NCBI GenBank assembly: GCA_022844125.1
Contig: JALHMI010000004.1
Coordinates: forward strand, 124,001 to 188,000
From: Pirellulales bacterium
GTDB lineage: Bacteria; Planctomycetota; Planctomycetia; Pirellulales; PALSA-1355
Length of the DNA: 64,000 nucleotides
Direction: 5' to 3'
Shown: positions 37,389-45,503 of the stretch, piece after piece
Numbering within the stretch: position 1 is the stretch's first letter
Layout of the letters: every line of letters begins with the position of its first letter
The notes under the pieces: generated by a model
What the model saw: the letters and a program-made list of their open reading frames with translations, nothing else
What the model was told of the DNA's origin: nothing
The model's database searches: none
Made by a program: the position numbers and the translations under genes

Positions 37389-38372
37389 CTACCGTCCGGA
37401 ACCGGCCCGAGGCGCGCCTTTGAACAGTTTTCGACCCAAAGACTGGTTGTAATTGGTCCAGCCGCTCTCGACATTCGGGTCGTCTCGCATCAATTGCTCG
37501 AACGAATGGACCTTGGCGTCGAGATTGTCCAGGTGATGCAGGGCCACGGCCTCGAGCGTCATTGGGAGCTTGGGGCTGCCGTACTCGTACTGGCCGTGGT
37601 GGCTGACGATCATATGCTTCAGCCGCAGGGCCAATTCCTCGGGCAGCGGTTCGCCGCTCAGACGTTCGACTTCCTTGAGCTTCCGGTCAAGGATGCCGAT
37701 GGCCATCACGAGGTGGCCGATCAGTTGGCCTTCGTCGCTGTAGGCGAAATCTCGTTCGTAGGTGAGCTCGTCGATTTTGCCCATGTCATGCAGGAAGGCT
37801 CCCATCAGCAGCAGGTCGGCGTTGATGCTCGGATAGAGCGGGGCCACGGCCAGGCAGACTTCCATCAGGTTGACGACATGTTCGAGCAGGCCGCCGATGT
37901 AGGCATGATGATTCTTCACGCCGGCCGGAGCTCGACTGAACTTGCGCATGAACTCGTCGTCCATGAGGAAGCATTCGGCCAGGTTGAGCAAATATGGATC
38001 GCGCAGCTTGCGGAGTAACGTGCCGAGCTTCACCACGTAGCCGTCGATCTCTTTCGAGTCGAGGATCATGAAGTCGTCGGGGTTCACTTCGTTCGGCGAG
38101 ACCTTGCGGATGCCGGTGGCGATGAGCTGGATGGTGCCCTGAAAGAGTTGCGTGCAACCCTCGACGCGGACATAGTCGCCGTTTTCGAACCCCCGGTAAT
38201 CGTTCTCGCTGGCGTTCCACATGCGGGCCGCGATCGAGCCGCTGCGGTCCGAAAGGTCGAGTTGCAGATAAAGGTTGCCGTTGCGATTGGGCCGCAACTG
38301 CTTTTCACTGGCGAGAAAGATCTGGTCGATGGTTTCCTGGTGAGCCAACTGGCTGACGAACCGCCTGGACAT
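37389..38372 (-). CDS. OB-fold plus HD-domain 3'-5' exoribonuclease (YhaM-like)
   Basis: The protein has 327 residues from MSRRFVSQLAHQETIDQIF. The N-terminal OB-fold (about 25-95, NGNLYLQLDLSDRSG) resembles the tRNA-anti domain of YhaM/CBF1. The C-terminal HD phosphohydrolase domain has HAYIGGLLEHVVNL (His165), FLHDMGKIDEL (His195, Asp196) and MIVSHHGQYEYGS. Family enzymes degrade RNA and ssDNA from the 3' end. It is co-directional with rnr, with an 82-base gap, and the two may share RNA-decay duties. Confidence 0.9.
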   Translation of the reverse strand: MSRRFVSQLAHQETIDQIFLASEKQLRPNRNGNLYLQLDLSDRSGSIAARMWNASENDYRGFENGDYVRVEGCTQLFQGTIQLIATGIRKVSPNEVNPDDFMILDSKEIDGYVVKLGTLLRKLRDPYLLNLAECFLMDDEFMRKFSRAPAGVKNHHAYIGGLLEHVVNLMEVCLAVAPLYPSINADLLLMGAFLHDMGKIDELTYERDFAYSDEGQLIGHLVMAIGILDRKLKEVERLSGEPLPEELALRLKHMIVSHHGQYEYGSPKLPMTLEAVALHHLDNLDAKVHSFEQLMRDDPNVESGWTNYNQSLGRKLFKGAPRAGSGR

Positions 38373-38482
38373 GAGCAACAGCTTTCTAAGACGCCACAAG
38401 CATGGGCGTCGCAAGGACGAGAGAAGGGCGAGCGGGAAAGCTGAATTCTAGGGGGCCGGGTACATGCTCACAAGGGTTCCCA

Positions 38483-38512
38483 TTGTTGCCGTGCGGGGGG
38501 CTCGCATAAAAT
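38483..38512 (+). promoter_or_regulatory. Candidate promoter for proS
   Basis: TTGTTG (38483-38488) and TAAAAT (38507-38512) are spaced 18 bases apart, 66 bases before the ATG. Confidence 0.35.
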
Positions 38513-38577
38513 GGCCCGCTTCCCGAGCAATACTGCTCGTCGAGTTTGTCCGCTAGCAATCGCACATAGGAAATTGA

Positions 38578-40119
38578 ATGATGGCCAAGGCTCCCCAGAC
38601 CGCGATCACTCCGACCCGGGCCGAGGATTATCCCGAGTGGTACCAGCAGGTCGTCCGCGCTGCCGATCTGGCCGAGCAGTCGCCGGTGCGCGGCTGCATG
38701 GTGATCAAGCCCTGGGGCTACGCGATCTGGGAGGCGATGCAGCAGGCGCTCGACCGGATGTTCAAGGAGACGGGGCACGTCAACGCGTACTTCCCGCTGT
38801 TCATCCCGCTCAGCTACCTGGAGAAAGAAGCCGAACACGTCGAGGGCTTCGCCAAGGAGTGCGCCATCGTGACGCACCACCGGCTCGAGGCGGGACCCGA
38901 TGGCGGACTCGTGCCAACCGGCAAGCTCGAAGAACCGCTCGTCGTGCGGCCGACAAGCGAAACCATCATCGGCGCCATGTATGCCAAATGGATCAAGTCG
39001 TATCGCGACCTGCCCATTCTCATCAACCAGTGGGCGAACGTCGTCCGCTGGGAACTTCGTACGCGGCTGTTTCTGCGAACGACCGAGTTTCTTTGGCAGG
39101 AAGGACATACCGCCCACGCCACGGCGGAAGAGGCCATCCAAGAAACCCGCAAGATGCTGGGGGTCTATGCCACGTTCGCCAAAGACTACATGGCGATGCC
39201 CGTCATTCGCGGTGAGAAGACCGCCGGCGAGCGCTTTCCCGGCGCAGTGAACACCTACAGCATCGAGGCCATGATGCAGGACAGGAAAGCACTGCAGGCC
39301 GGCACGTCGCACTTCCTGGGACAGAATTTCTCGAAGGCCCAGGAGATCAAGTACCTTTCCAATGAAGGTCGCGAGGAGTTCGCCTGGACCACAAGCTGGG
39401 GAGTGTCAACGCGACTGGTCGGCGCCCTGATCATGACGCACTCGGACGACGATGGGCTGGTGCTGCCGCCGAAGCTGGCGCCGCAGCACGTCGTGATTCT
39501 GCCGATCTTTCGCAATGACGAGGAAGGCGGGCCCGTGCTGGAGTATTGCCACAAGCTGCGCGGCGAACTCGCGACGCAGACCTACGACAATGCCCCTGTG
39601 CGGGTGCTGGTCGACACGCGCGACATACCGCGCGCCGACAAGAAATGGCAGCACGTGAAGCGCGGCGTGCCCGTGATCGTTGAGGTCGGACCGCGCGATA
39701 TCCAGGGCGACACGCTGATGCCGAAGCGGCGGGACGAGTCGAGTGCCGAAAAGAAGCCGGCCGTTTCGCGTGCGGAGTTCGTCAGTTCAATCGGCACTTC
39801 GCTCGCGGCCATGCAGGCGAACTTGTACAATCGGGCGCTCGCCTATCGCCAGGAATACACCCGCACATTCACGGACCTGGCGGAATTCGAGAGCTACTTC
39901 ACCGCGAAGAACGCCGACAAGCCGGAAATTCATGGTGGGTTCGCAATCGCTCACATCGCCGAGGGGCCGGAGTCGGCTGCGGTGTTTGCTAAGCACAAGC
40001 TGACGGTGCGCTGCATTCCGCTGGATGACGAGCCAGGTTTCGAGGAGCAGGTGGAAGGGAAGTGCCTGTTCAGCGGGAAGCCGACGAAGGTGCGGGCGGT
40101 GATATCAAAGGCGTACTAG
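38578..40119 (+). CDS. proS: Prolyl-tRNA synthetase, archaeal/eukaryotic-type (ProS type 3)
   Basis: The 513-residue class II synthetase attaches proline to tRNA-Pro. It lacks the INS editing domain of typical bacterial ProRS. Class II motif blocks are RPTSETIIGAMYAKWI, RWELRTRLFLRTTEFLWQEGH (motif 2), LGQNFSKAQEIKYL and TSWGVSTRLVGALIMTH (motif 3). The C-terminal anticodon-binding and zinc-like domain follows. ProS type 3 is normal in Planctomycetes and some Firmicutes. Confidence 0.96.
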   Translation: MMAKAPQTAITPTRAEDYPEWYQQVVRAADLAEQSPVRGCMVIKPWGYAIWEAMQQALDRMFKETGHVNAYFPLFIPLSYLEKEAEHVEGFAKECAIVTHHRLEAGPDGGLVPTGKLEEPLVVRPTSETIIGAMYAKWIKSYRDLPILINQWANVVRWELRTRLFLRTTEFLWQEGHTAHATAEEAIQETRKMLGVYATFAKDYMAMPVIRGEKTAGERFPGAVNTYSIEAMMQDRKALQAGTSHFLGQNFSKAQEIKYLSNEGREEFAWTTSWGVSTRLVGALIMTHSDDDGLVLPPKLAPQHVVILPIFRNDEEGGPVLEYCHKLRGELATQTYDNAPVRVLVDTRDIPRADKKWQHVKRGVPVIVEVGPRDIQGDTLMPKRRDESSAEKKPAVSRAEFVSSIGTSLAAMQANLYNRALAYRQEYTRTFTDLAEFESYFTAKNADKPEIHGGFAIAHIAEGPESAAVFAKHKLTVRCIPLDDEPGFEEQVEGKCLFSGKPTKVRAVISKAY

Positions 40120-40161
40120 CGCATCGGTCAACGCTACTAATACTGCGAGCACAGGGGGAAC

Positions 40162-40179
40162 CCCCGGGCAGACCCGGGG
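40162..40179. repeat. Perfect 7-bp GC hairpin before DUF4416
   Basis: CCCCGGG-CAGA-CCCGGGG. It has no T tract. It sits between the proS stop and the DUF4416 start (40186) and could weaken translation or act in Rho-dependent termination. Confidence 0.45.
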
Positions 40180-40185
40180 CTGCAC

Positions 40186-40755
40186 ATGGGTTCCATCACT
40201 CAGCCAGCGCCGGTGCTCTTGATCCTGGCCGCATTCAGTCGGCACGGAGTGGCGCTCGACTGGGCTCGGCAGCAGGCCGAAGCCGCTTGGGGGTCGGTGG
40301 CGCTTGAGAGCGAGCGATTTCACTTCGATGCGACCGACTACTACGAGGCCTCGATGGGGCCGGAAATCTCCAAGGTTTTTTATGCCTTTGAGCGGCTGAT
40401 CGACCCGGCCACCGTGGTTGACCTGAAATTGCAGACGAACGCCTGGGAGGCGGACTATGCTGGATTGGGTAAAGGCGGGGCGGGAATGGGCGGGCACATT
40501 GAAGAGCGCCCGCTCAATCTCGATCCGGGCTACCTGACGCCGGCCAAGCTGGTGTTGGCGTCGACGAAGGATCATGCCCATCGGTTGTATTTGTCGCGCG
40601 GAATCTACGCCGAGGTCACGTTGTACTACAAGCATCGCCAGTGGCAGAGTCGAGACTGGACGTTTCCCGACTACCAGCGCGCCGACTACCAGCAGTTTTT
40701 CAGCACTTGCCGCGAGTATCTGCGCGCGCGCACGTCGCGGGGACCGGCGGCATGA
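40186..40755 (+). CDS. DUF4416 family protein
   Basis: The protein has 189 residues. DUF4416 blocks are FHFDATDYYEASMGPEI, TVVDLKLQTNAWEADY, RPLNLDPGYLTPAKLVLAST, then KDHAHRLYLSRGIYAEVTL and WTFPDYQRADY. The family is widespread in delta-proteobacteria and planctomycetes and is uncharacterised. Its stop overlaps the next start (ATGA at 40752-40755), so it is coupled to a polyprenyl-phosphate sugar transferase. Confidence 0.85.
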   Translation: MGSITQPAPVLLILAAFSRHGVALDWARQQAEAAWGSVALESERFHFDATDYYEASMGPEISKVFYAFERLIDPATVVDLKLQTNAWEADYAGLGKGGAGMGGHIEERPLNLDPGYLTPAKLVLASTKDHAHRLYLSRGIYAEVTLYYKHRQWQSRDWTFPDYQRADYQQFFSTCREYLRARTSRGPAA

Positions 40756-41900
40756 GCAGCAGCGTGGTGGCGCTGGCGATCTTGCCGGGACTCGTCGTGA
40801 GTCTCGCGGCGTGCTACGTGGTGCGAATGCTCGCTCCGCGGCTGGGGCTCGTCGATCGGCCAGGGCATCGCAAGATCCATGCGCGACCCGTGCCCTATGG
40901 CGGTGGGATCGGCATCTGGGCGGGGGTTATCGTCCCGCTTGTTCTCGGGCAGTTACTGCTATGGTTTTGGAGCGGTTCGTCCGCTGCTGGTTTGGATTGG
41001 TCGCGGTTCGGCGACTTCGCTCAGCGCCTGGGTGAGTTCGTTTCGCCACATCTGCCGGGGCTCCAGTCGCGAACCGGCGAACTGTGGTTCTTTCTGGCGG
41101 CCGCCACGGTTCTGATGCTGTTGGGGCTCGGGGATGACTTGTGGAAGATCAATTGGCGCTGGCGGCTGGCCGTGGAGTTCGCGGTGGCGACGGCCGTGGT
41201 TTATGTCCCTGGCTGGCGACTGACGCTGTTCGTGGATCTGCCGCTGCTGACGGATGTCGTCACCATCTTGTGGATTGTCGGGCTGGTGAACTCGATCAAC
41301 TTTCTGGACAACATGGACGGCCTGGCCGGCGGGGTATCGGTGATCGCCGCGACGCTGCTGGCAGTTTACATGTTGATCGTGCCCGAAGCGCCGGGACAGC
41401 CGCAGTTATTCATTGCTGGATTTTTGTTCTTGCTGGTGGGGTCGCTCGTGGGATTCCTGTGGCACAATCGTCCGCCGGCGCGGCTGTTCATGGGAGATGC
41501 GGGGAGCTATTTCGTCGGCTTCTCGCTGGCCGTGATGACGACGCTGGCCACGTTCAGCGGGCCGGGGATCCCCAGGCATTCGATCCTCGCGCCGGTGTGC
41601 GTCCTGGCGGTGCCGCTGTATGATACGTTGAGCGTGGTTGTGATTCGGTTGCGCAATGGCCGCAGCCCGTTCGAGGGTGACACGAATCACTTTTCTCATC
41701 GGCTGGTCGCGCTGGGGCTGAGCAAGGTGCAGGCGGTACTGACGATCTATCTGACCACGGCCGCTTGTGGACTGGGAGCGCTGGTGTTGCCGCAGGTCGA
41801 CGCGCTGGGAGCCGCGATCATCGCCCTGGTGATCGGATGCCTGTTGGGAGTGATCGCCATTCTGGAAGTGGCGGCTCGGCGACGAATGCGGGAGGGTTGA
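40752..41900 (+). CDS. Undecaprenyl-phosphate N-acetylhexosamine-1-phosphate transferase (WecA/TagO/MraY family)
   Basis: This 382-residue polytopic protein has about 10 membrane segments. It begins DRPGHRKIHARPVPYGGG, the substrate-recognition segment of the WecA/TagO group. The catalytic Asp-rich blocks are GLGDDLWKI and NFLDNMDGLAGG, with the HIH-type loop FLWHNRPPARLFMGDAGSYF. It loads a sugar-1-phosphate onto undecaprenyl phosphate to start a surface glycan. It is translationally coupled to DUF4416 and is followed 8 bases later by the ligase-like gene. Confidence 0.9.
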   Translation: MSSSVVALAILPGLVVSLAACYVVRMLAPRLGLVDRPGHRKIHARPVPYGGGIGIWAGVIVPLVLGQLLLWFWSGSSAAGLDWSRFGDFAQRLGEFVSPHLPGLQSRTGELWFFLAAATVLMLLGLGDDLWKINWRWRLAVEFAVATAVVYVPGWRLTLFVDLPLLTDVVTILWIVGLVNSINFLDNMDGLAGGVSVIAATLLAVYMLIVPEAPGQPQLFIAGFLFLLVGSLVGFLWHNRPPARLFMGDAGSYFVGFSLAVMTTLATFSGPGIPRHSILAPVCVLAVPLYDTLSVVVIRLRNGRSPFEGDTNHFSHRLVALGLSKVQAVLTIYLTTAACGLGALVLPQVDALGAAIIALVIGCLLGVIAILEVAARRRMREG

Positions 41901-41908
41901 GCGTTACG

Positions 41909-44194
41909 ATGGCCACACCTGCCGCAAAGACTGTCAGACAGCCGGTACCGCCAGCAAGCGCGGGTGATGCGGAGTCGCTGGCAGATCGGATGCGCGTCTG
42001 GTTGCTGGCGGGCTTCGCGGCCGTGTGCGTGGCGCGGCCGCTGGTGCCGAGCGAAGGCGTCTCGTGGCTTGGCGACGGGCACGCGTTCACCATGCTGCTG
42101 CTGATCCTGACAGGCGGCTATCTGCTGCTGGCCTGGTACGAGGGGCGATTCACGCGCCGCTTCCATTGGACCGACGCGGGCGTCGCGGCGCTGGTGCTGT
42201 TCTGCGTGGCCAGTGCGCTGTTGGGGGTGTTTGTGTTTTTTAACGGCTCGGCAGGGAATCCCGAGTTTCGGGCCAGGTTCCCGGCGCCGCGGCTGGCGCT
42301 GAACATGACCTGGGAATGGATCGGCCTGGGGCTGACGTATTTCCTGGCGCGGCAGTTGCCAAAGTCGGCGCTGCAAACGCGCGTGCTGGTGACGATCATG
42401 ATTGCGCTGGCCGCGGCTCTGGCGGTGCTGGGTTTGTACCAGGTTGCCGTGACCCTGCCCGCCGAACGCGCCGCGTACGAGGCGGACCCGGACCGGGTGC
42501 TCGCCGAACTGGGCCAATCGTTTGAGCCGGGTTCGCCGGAGCGGGTGCGCTTCGAGGCCCGGCTGGCGAGTACCGAGCCCTTGGCCACGTTTGCGCTGAC
42601 GAACTCACTGGCCGGGGTGCTGGTGGCCTGGATCATCGTGCACGCGGGCGTGCTCTGGCAGATGGTTCGCGCGCAGCGCGGGGCGCCGCTGGACGGGATA
42701 GCGCTGGTGCGCATGGTTGCCGGCTTCGCGGCGCTGGGCGTGATGCTCCTTTGCCTGGCACTTACCAAGAGCCGTAGCGCGTACTTGGCGCTGGCGGTTG
42801 GTGCCGTCGTGCTGCCGCTGGTGATGCAGTCGCTTTCCGGTGCGGCTTGGAAACGACTCGGGCTGGGCTGCGCGGTGGTGGCGGCGCTGGCGATCGGACT
42901 TGTGGCGGCGGGCGTGGGCCGGCCGCTGGTGGATGACGCCGCGCGGTCGTTTCAGTTTCGACTCGAATACTGGCAGGCGACGCTCGACCTGATCGCGAAT
43001 TTTCCGGTGCTGGGGGTCGGGCCGGGCGAGTTTCAAGACTACTACACAATGTACAAGCTGCCGCAGGCCAGCGAGGAAGTACGCGATCCGCACAACTTCC
43101 TGCTTGAAGTCTGGGCGACGGGCGGTACCTTCGCGCTACTGGGGCTGGTGGCAACGTTGGCCGGGTTCGGAACGGCCTGGTACGAGTCGCGCAGCGGGTC
43201 GGCCGATGAGGCGACGGAACCGTCGACACCGCGCGACAAACCCGGGCTGCCGCTGGTGGGCGCCCTGGCCGGTTTACCGCTGGCGTATGCGGCGGGGTTG
43301 CCGTTTGGATTTCTATTCTCGCTGGACCAGGCCCTGCTCGCGGCAATCACGGGCGCGGTGCTGACGTTTGCCGTGTGGCGCTGGCTCGGCACGGGGTCGC
43401 TGCCGCGCAACTTGCCGGCCGTGGGAGCTCTCGTGCTGATGATTCACTGGCTCGCCTCGGGTGGATTCACCTTTCCCGGCGTCGCCGGTTCATTCTGGCT
43501 GCTGGTCGCACTGACGGTGAATCAGGCGACGCAGAGGCAGCCTGAGCAGGCGCCGCCGCGCGGCGGATTTCTTGCTTCTCGTCCGCGCTGGGGGGCGGCG
43601 GGAGCGATCACGCTGACGCTGGCTGCACTGGTGGCGTGTTACTTGACGGGCTTGTTGCCGGTCTTGGCGCTACGAGCTTCGCTGGCGCGGGCGGCAAACC
43701 CGGAGTTAAATCCTCAGACGCGGTTTGGGCTGCTGCTGCAGGCTGGCGCCGCCGACTGGGCTTCGGCCGAGCCGTTCATGGCCATTGCCGAGTTGAGCGC
43801 GGAGCAAGTCCGCGCCAATCCGACGAGCACCGAATGGCCGCAGAATCTGGTCAAGGCCGCCCGTGGCGTGATGGCCTTGCACGGCCATTCAAGCGCGAAC
43901 GCCCGCCGTCTCGGAGGCCTGTTACGCGAAGTGTATGGGGTGACGGGGAACATCGGTGCGGCCGAACGCTGCGTCGACCTGACCCGCGTGGCGGCGATGT
44001 TTTATCCCAACTCCGCGCTATTGCAGGCCGAGTACGCCCTGGCGCTGGACCTGGTTTCGAACAAGAAAGCGGCGCGGCGCGTCGCCGCCAGGGCCCTGGA
44101 ACTCGACGAGCTGACGCCGCACGCCGATAAGAAGCTGCCGGGAGATTTGCGGCAGCGGATGCGCGAATTGGCGGAGAACAAGGACGACGTCTGA
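41909..44194 (+). CDS. O-antigen ligase-like (Wzy_C) membrane protein
   Basis: The protein has 761 residues and about 12 hydrophobic segments. The Wzy_C/WaaL hallmark is FQFRLEYWQATLDLIANFPVL followed by GVGPGEFQDYY and DPHNFLLEVWATGG, with R and H residues conserved in ligases. The preceding loop includes LALTKSRSAYLAL. After the last membrane helix, ~170 residues form a soluble TPR-like tail (AAEPF..., ARAANPELNPQTRFGLLLQ), as in many planctomycete ligase-like proteins. It would transfer or polymerise glycan at the periplasmic face. It shares an operon with the sugar-1-phosphate transferase. Confidence 0.85.
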   Translation: MATPAAKTVRQPVPPASAGDAESLADRMRVWLLAGFAAVCVARPLVPSEGVSWLGDGHAFTMLLLILTGGYLLLAWYEGRFTRRFHWTDAGVAALVLFCVASALLGVFVFFNGSAGNPEFRARFPAPRLALNMTWEWIGLGLTYFLARQLPKSALQTRVLVTIMIALAAALAVLGLYQVAVTLPAERAAYEADPDRVLAELGQSFEPGSPERVRFEARLASTEPLATFALTNSLAGVLVAWIIVHAGVLWQMVRAQRGAPLDGIALVRMVAGFAALGVMLLCLALTKSRSAYLALAVGAVVLPLVMQSLSGAAWKRLGLGCAVVAALAIGLVAAGVGRPLVDDAARSFQFRLEYWQATLDLIANFPVLGVGPGEFQDYYTMYKLPQASEEVRDPHNFLLEVWATGGTFALLGLVATLAGFGTAWYESRSGSADEATEPSTPRDKPGLPLVGALAGLPLAYAAGLPFGFLFSLDQALLAAITGAVLTFAVWRWLGTGSLPRNLPAVGALVLMIHWLASGGFTFPGVAGSFWLLVALTVNQATQRQPEQAPPRGGFLASRPRWGAAGAITLTLAALVACYLTGLLPVLALRASLARAANPELNPQTRFGLLLQAGAADWASAEPFMAIAELSAEQVRANPTSTEWPQNLVKAARGVMALHGHSSANARRLGGLLREVYGVTGNIGAAERCVDLTRVAAMFYPNSALLQAEYALALDLVSNKKAARRVAARALELDELTPHADKKLPGDLRQRMRELAENKDDV

Positions 44195-44272
44195 CTTCGT
44201 ACGGTTGTCCGAGCGGGATAGAATGAGGGCTGGCAGTCCACCGAGATCAACGAACTTGACGGCGAGGGCAGT

Positions 44273-45439
44273 TTGAAGAGTCGCACGATATTCTTGGGGA
44301 GCCTGGTTGCCGGGATCGCCGTCGGCGCGGGCATCACCTGGGTCAGCTTTGGCCAGGCCGGTTCGCTCTTGGGACCGCCGCCCGCGGAGTTGCCGCTGGC
44401 GGGCAGCAAGGACGAAGAGCCTCGGCTGGCAATTGACGCCACGGCTCATGACTTCGGCACTGTCGAGCGATCGCAGACCGCGCGTCATGCGTTCAGAATA
44501 TCCAATCACGGCCAGGGAGTCCTGCGACTGAAGGCCGGCCGCACGACGTGCAGTGCGTGCACGATTGCCTCGCTCGACAAGACGGAACTGGCAGCGGGCG
44601 AGACGGCCAACGTCGTGATCGAGTACAAACCGGGTTCGTTTGCGCGGGATTTTCGCCAGACGGCCACGGTGCTTACCAGCGATCCGCAGAACTCGCGCGT
44701 CGAACTGACCGTGAGCGGCAAGGTGAGCGACAAGCTGCTCAACCAGCCGCAGACGTTTGAGTTTGGTAACGTTCCGGCCGGTAATAGCGCGACCGCCGAG
44801 ATGCGGCTGTTCTATATGCTGCAAGGAGAGATCCGCGTAACCGCTCAGGCGTTTACGGGCGAAACTTCGGCGGATTGCTTTTCGCTGGAAGTGCGACCAG
44901 TTGAGCCTGAGAAACTGGCCGAAAAGGAAGCTAGCAGTGGGGTCTTGCTGGTGCTGTCGCTCAAACCGGGGTTGCCCCTGGGGCCGTTTGTCCAGACAAT
45001 CCGGCTGACCCTGGATACTGGCGAAGGCACAGAATCGTTTGAGCGCAAGTTAGGCGCTTTGGGAACGATTGTCAGCGACGTGACCATCGTGGGACCAGGC
45101 TGGCAAGCGAGTGAAGGCGTGTTGGCTCTGGGCGCTGTTCCGCGCGGCGAGGGTGCCAAGCGGACGCTGCGGATCCTGGTGCGCGGCGAAGATCGCAAAC
45201 AGGTTCGAATGGAGAAGGTGAGCGTCGATCCGCCCGAGGTGCAGGTCACGCTGGGCGAGCCGTCGCCGCTGAACGAGAACGTCGAGCAGATTCCGTTGGA
45301 AGTCGAGATTCCGCCGGGCCTTCCGCCGCTGGTTCGGCTGGGTTCGCCGCAGTCGCCGTACGGCGAGATTCTGCTCAAAGTGGACAATCATCCGCACGTC
45401 AAGGAACTGAAGTTGCGGTTGAAGTTAACCATCGAATAA
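44273..45439 (+). CDS. DUF1573 domain periplasmic protein
   Basis: The protein has 388 residues and a TTG start after GGCGAGGGC. An N-terminal membrane anchor (TIFLGSLVAGIAVGAGITW) precedes a DUF1573 Ig-like domain, shown by DATAHDFGTVERSQTARHAF, the loop GRTTCSACTIASLDK, AAGETANVVIEYKP and TVLTSDPQNSRVELTVSG. A second beta domain follows. The CSAC pair is a notable variant of the usual CGC(T) of DUF1573. It is co-directional with the tetraheme and TPR genes downstream. TAGAAT at 44219-44224 may be its -10 element. Confidence 0.85.
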   Translation: MKSRTIFLGSLVAGIAVGAGITWVSFGQAGSLLGPPPAELPLAGSKDEEPRLAIDATAHDFGTVERSQTARHAFRISNHGQGVLRLKAGRTTCSACTIASLDKTELAAGETANVVIEYKPGSFARDFRQTATVLTSDPQNSRVELTVSGKVSDKLLNQPQTFEFGNVPAGNSATAEMRLFYMLQGEIRVTAQAFTGETSADCFSLEVRPVEPEKLAEKEASSGVLLVLSLKPGLPLGPFVQTIRLTLDTGEGTESFERKLGALGTIVSDVTIVGPGWQASEGVLALGAVPRGEGAKRTLRILVRGEDRKQVRMEKVSVDPPEVQVTLGEPSPLNENVEQIPLEVEIPPGLPPLVRLGSPQSPYGEILLKVDNHPHVKELKLRLKLTIE

Positions 45440-45503
45440 TCGCCCGCGGCAGCTTGCCGCGGTGGGGCTTTCTTCCAAGGATGGATGCAAGGTGGCTCGG
45501 ATG

